Shown here: piece by piece, positions 62,280 to 64,000 of the stretch
Layout of the letters: every line of letters starts with the position of its first letter
Position numbering within the stretch: position 1 is the first letter of the stretch
Origin: Thalassoglobus neptunius
GTDB taxonomy: Bacteria; Planctomycetota; Planctomycetia; Planctomycetales; Planctomycetaceae
Direction: 5' to 3'
DNA: 64,000 bases
Assembly (NCBI RefSeq): GCF_007859735.1
Contig: NZ_SIHI01000015.1
Coordinates: 23,739 to 87,738 of the forward strand
The notes under the pieces: model-generated
Told to the model about the DNA's origin: nothing
Seen by the model: the letters and a program-made list of their open reading frames with translations, nothing else
Databases searched by the model: none
Position numbers and translations under genes: made by a program

Positions 62280-63866
62280 GTGAACGCTGAGTTGTCGAAC
62301 AGATTTCGTCGTTGGATTGGCCTGTCTCTGTCAATCGTTTTCTTTCTTCTATTCTTCTGCGGAACGGGAGGCGTGGCACGATCAGCTGATCAGCCCAACA
62401 TCCTGTACATCATGTCTGATGACCACGCAGCCCACGCGATTGGAGCATACGGAAGTCGTCTGGCAGAACTCGATCCCACTCCAACGCTTGATCGACTGGC
62501 GAAAGAAGGGGCGATTGCGACGAACGTCTTCTGCACGAATTCCATCTGCACACCAAGTCGTGCGACGATCATGACGGGACAATATTCCCATGTGAATGGT
62601 GTCACGACGTTGAGCGGAACGATCGCCGAACCGCAACAGCATCTGCCTCGGCTCATGGGAGAAGCTGGCTACGAAACGGCCATGGTCGGGAAGTGGCATT
62701 TAAAAGCAGAACCGGCAGCTTTCGACTTCTACACAGTCTTACCGGGGCAGGGGTCGTATTTTAATCCAGTCTTTCGAGTGAATGGTCCCAACCCCTGGCC
62801 TAAGAATACCTATCAAGTCTCTGGTTACGACAGCAAGCACTCGTCCGATGCGATTACTGGTGTTTCATTGAAGTGGTTGAAGAATCGCAAACAGAAGGAT
62901 CGCCCGTTTTTTCTGATGCACCATTTCAAAGCTCCGCATGATAATTTCGAGAATGCGGAGCGTTACGACTGGTTATATTCAGATATTGAAATCCCCGAGC
63001 CAGCGAGTTTGTGGGAACGTGAAAAGCACGGCCCTTTAGGACTGGAGCAATATGGGACGTCCGTCGGATTAAGAAACACCCGTCGAAATATGGGGCATCA
63101 TATGTTCGTCGATCCGGCTTTGACTGGGGACGATTACAAGCGTGAAGCCTATCAACGGTATCTGAAGAAGTTTCTGCGATGTGTCCGAGGTGTCGATGAC
63201 AATGTTGCCCGATTGTTAGCGCATCTTGAAGAAACGGGTGAGCTGGACAATACCGTTGTGATCTATTCAGCGGATCAGGGGTTTATGCTCGGCGAGCATG
63301 ATTATATCGATAAGCGATGGATGTATGAAGAGTCGTTGCGGATGCCATTTCTTGTGCGGTATCCGGAATCTGTTCCGGCGGGGACACGCGTGGAATCGAT
63401 CATTAACAATGTCGACTTTGCGCCGACGATTCTTGATTTCGCCGGAGTTGAGAAACCCGAATTCATGCAGGGGCGAAGCTTTAAGTCACAGCTGGAGGGG
63501 GAAGCGGCACCCGCTGACTGGCCGGATGCAACTTACTATCGCTATTGGATGCATATGGCTCATCATGATAATCCCGCACACTTCGGGATTCGTACAGCCA
63601 ATTACAAGTTGATCTATTTTTACGGTCAACCTCTCGATGCTCCCGGAGCTGCGAAAACGGTGACGGAACCTTATTGGGAACTCTACAACCTCCGCGAAGA
63701 TCCCCACGAAATGCGAAACGTTATCGCCGATCCGGTTTACAGCGATGTGGTGCAAGAACTTAAGACGCGGTTGTTTGAGCTGCAACAAGAAGTGGGCGAC
63801 TCGAGCGAAGGGCTGGAGATCGTCAATCCCCCACAAGCGAGCACTGAGAGGCTATCCGGAAACTGA
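62280..63866 (+). CDS. Type I sulfatase (arylsulfatase/choline-sulfatase-like)
   Basis: 528 residues: signal peptide (about 1-35, LSLSIVFFLLFFCGTGG), metal-binding DD in ILYIMSDDHAAH (Asp47-Asp48), and the formylglycine motif Cys90-Thr-Pro-Ser-Arg in SICTPSRATIMTGQ. GKWHLK, LMHHFKAPHDN and SADQGFMLGEHDYIDKRWMYEESLRMP follow. The C-terminus has WELYNLREDPHEMRN. It is an intact, exported, likely formylglycine-dependent sulfatase, perhaps acting on sulfated polysaccharide; the substrate is unproven. GTG 62280 has AGGAAGGA 6 bases upstream; GTG 62226 in frame has none. It ends immediately before the IS element. Confidence 0.94.
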   Translation: MNAELSNRFRRWIGLSLSIVFFLLFFCGTGGVARSADQPNILYIMSDDHAAHAIGAYGSRLAELDPTPTLDRLAKEGAIATNVFCTNSICTPSRATIMTGQYSHVNGVTTLSGTIAEPQQHLPRLMGEAGYETAMVGKWHLKAEPAAFDFYTVLPGQGSYFNPVFRVNGPNPWPKNTYQVSGYDSKHSSDAITGVSLKWLKNRKQKDRPFFLMHHFKAPHDNFENAERYDWLYSDIEIPEPASLWEREKHGPLGLEQYGTSVGLRNTRRNMGHHMFVDPALTGDDYKREAYQRYLKKFLRCVRGVDDNVARLLAHLEETGELDNTVVIYSADQGFMLGEHDYIDKRWMYEESLRMPFLVRYPESVPAGTRVESIINNVDFAPTILDFAGVEKPEFMQGRSFKSQLEGEAAPADWPDATYYRYWMHMAHHDNPAHFGIRTANYKLIYFYGQPLDAPGAAKTVTEPYWELYNLREDPHEMRNVIADPVYSDVVQELKTRLFELQQEVGDSSEGLEIVNPPQASTERLSGN

Positions 63867-64000
63867 GGTTTTTTGAAAGTCTGGTTTTGTTCACACTTTG
63901 CGGTTCATCAACGCAAAGGAGTGCACGGTGTCCGAGGCGATTCGAAAAGCGTACCCAAGTGACCTGACTGACCTTCAGTGGGAGATGATCGAAATGATTC
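63867..64000 (+). mobile_element. Left end of an IS5/IS4-type insertion sequence (partial)
   Basis: The sulfatase stop is followed at once by AT-rich DNA (GAGGTTTTTTGAAAGTCTGG...) and then a transposase start. The IS end probably falls within 63864-63880. Its right end and inverted repeat partner lie outside the window, so the terminal repeat and target duplication cannot be verified. Confidence 0.6.
63928..64000 (+). CDS. IS5/IS4-family transposase, N-terminal fragment (continues past window)
   Basis: GTG 63928 has AAGGAG at 63916-63921, 6 bases upstream. The 24 visible codons include YPSDLTDLQWEMIE, which closely matches the N-terminal YPSDLTDEQWxLIE signature of IS5-group transposases (DUF4096). 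The frame is open to the window edge. Confidence 0.85.
   Translation, partial: MSEAIRKAYPSDLTDLQWEMIEMI

Overview
The window is chromosomal DNA from a planctomycete (phylum Planctomycetota). The sequence shows several lineage hallmarks: a planctomycete cytochrome c protein with DUF1549/DUF1553, a twin-arginine DUF1501 protein, a PVC-type dehydrogenase with a C-terminal CxxCH haem site, three PEP-CTERM proteins, an ECF sigma factor translationally coupled to a FecR/LamG protein, a sulfatase, and a Ser/Thr kinase. I cannot fix the genus from the sequence alone. No rRNA, tRNA or CRISPR array was seen.

Layout. 1-13.5 kb is mostly housekeeping: an open-ended minus-strand Mre11/SbcD-like protein that has lost its metal-binding motifs, purQ, an MMPL/RND exporter, an RluB-type pseudouridine synthase, glgC, a PQQ-propeller membrane protein, dprA, truB and sppA. 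13.8-18.7 kb carries a Pro/Glu-rich secreted YHS-like protein, ahcY and uppS. 18.8-27 kb is an ABC export locus: a 12-helix permease, two separate ATPases, and two large divergently transcribed membrane-anchored partners. 27.3-36.3 kb holds mcsB without an adjacent mcsA, ribBA, a discoidin/propeller/HEAT/cytochrome c protein, a YqgE protein and topA. 36.8-45.3 kb holds a SurA/PpiD-like protein with a very acidic insert, a small membrane protein, a secreted cyclophilin overlapping a class IV aminotransferase, and a large GH38-like protein whose expected nucleophile position is not Asp.

45.5-47.4 kb is a minus-strand set made of a zinc-ribbon metallo-beta-lactamase gene (broken by one missing base), an ArsR regulator and a rhodanese-DUF2892 protein. 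Recognisable promoter and operator candidates accompany it. 47.7-50.4 kb has a small membrane protein and a PAS-GAF-PAS-SpoIIE phosphatase. 50.9-53.7 kb is an island of three PEP-CTERM genes with palindromic upstream DNA.

The most unusual region is 53.9-63.9 kb. A single polypeptide joins an intact 2-Cys peroxiredoxin to a Hanks-type Ser/Thr kinase. It is followed on the same strand by an ECF sigma factor, a FecR/LamG protein (overlapping stop/start), a cytochrome/DUF1549/DUF1553 protein (overlapping), a DUF1501 protein and a sulfatase. A reasonable model is a peroxide-responsive kinase next to a sigma/anti-sigma-controlled surface catabolic module. The fusion is seen directly; the signalling role is inference. 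The window ends inside an IS5/IS4-type transposase gene.
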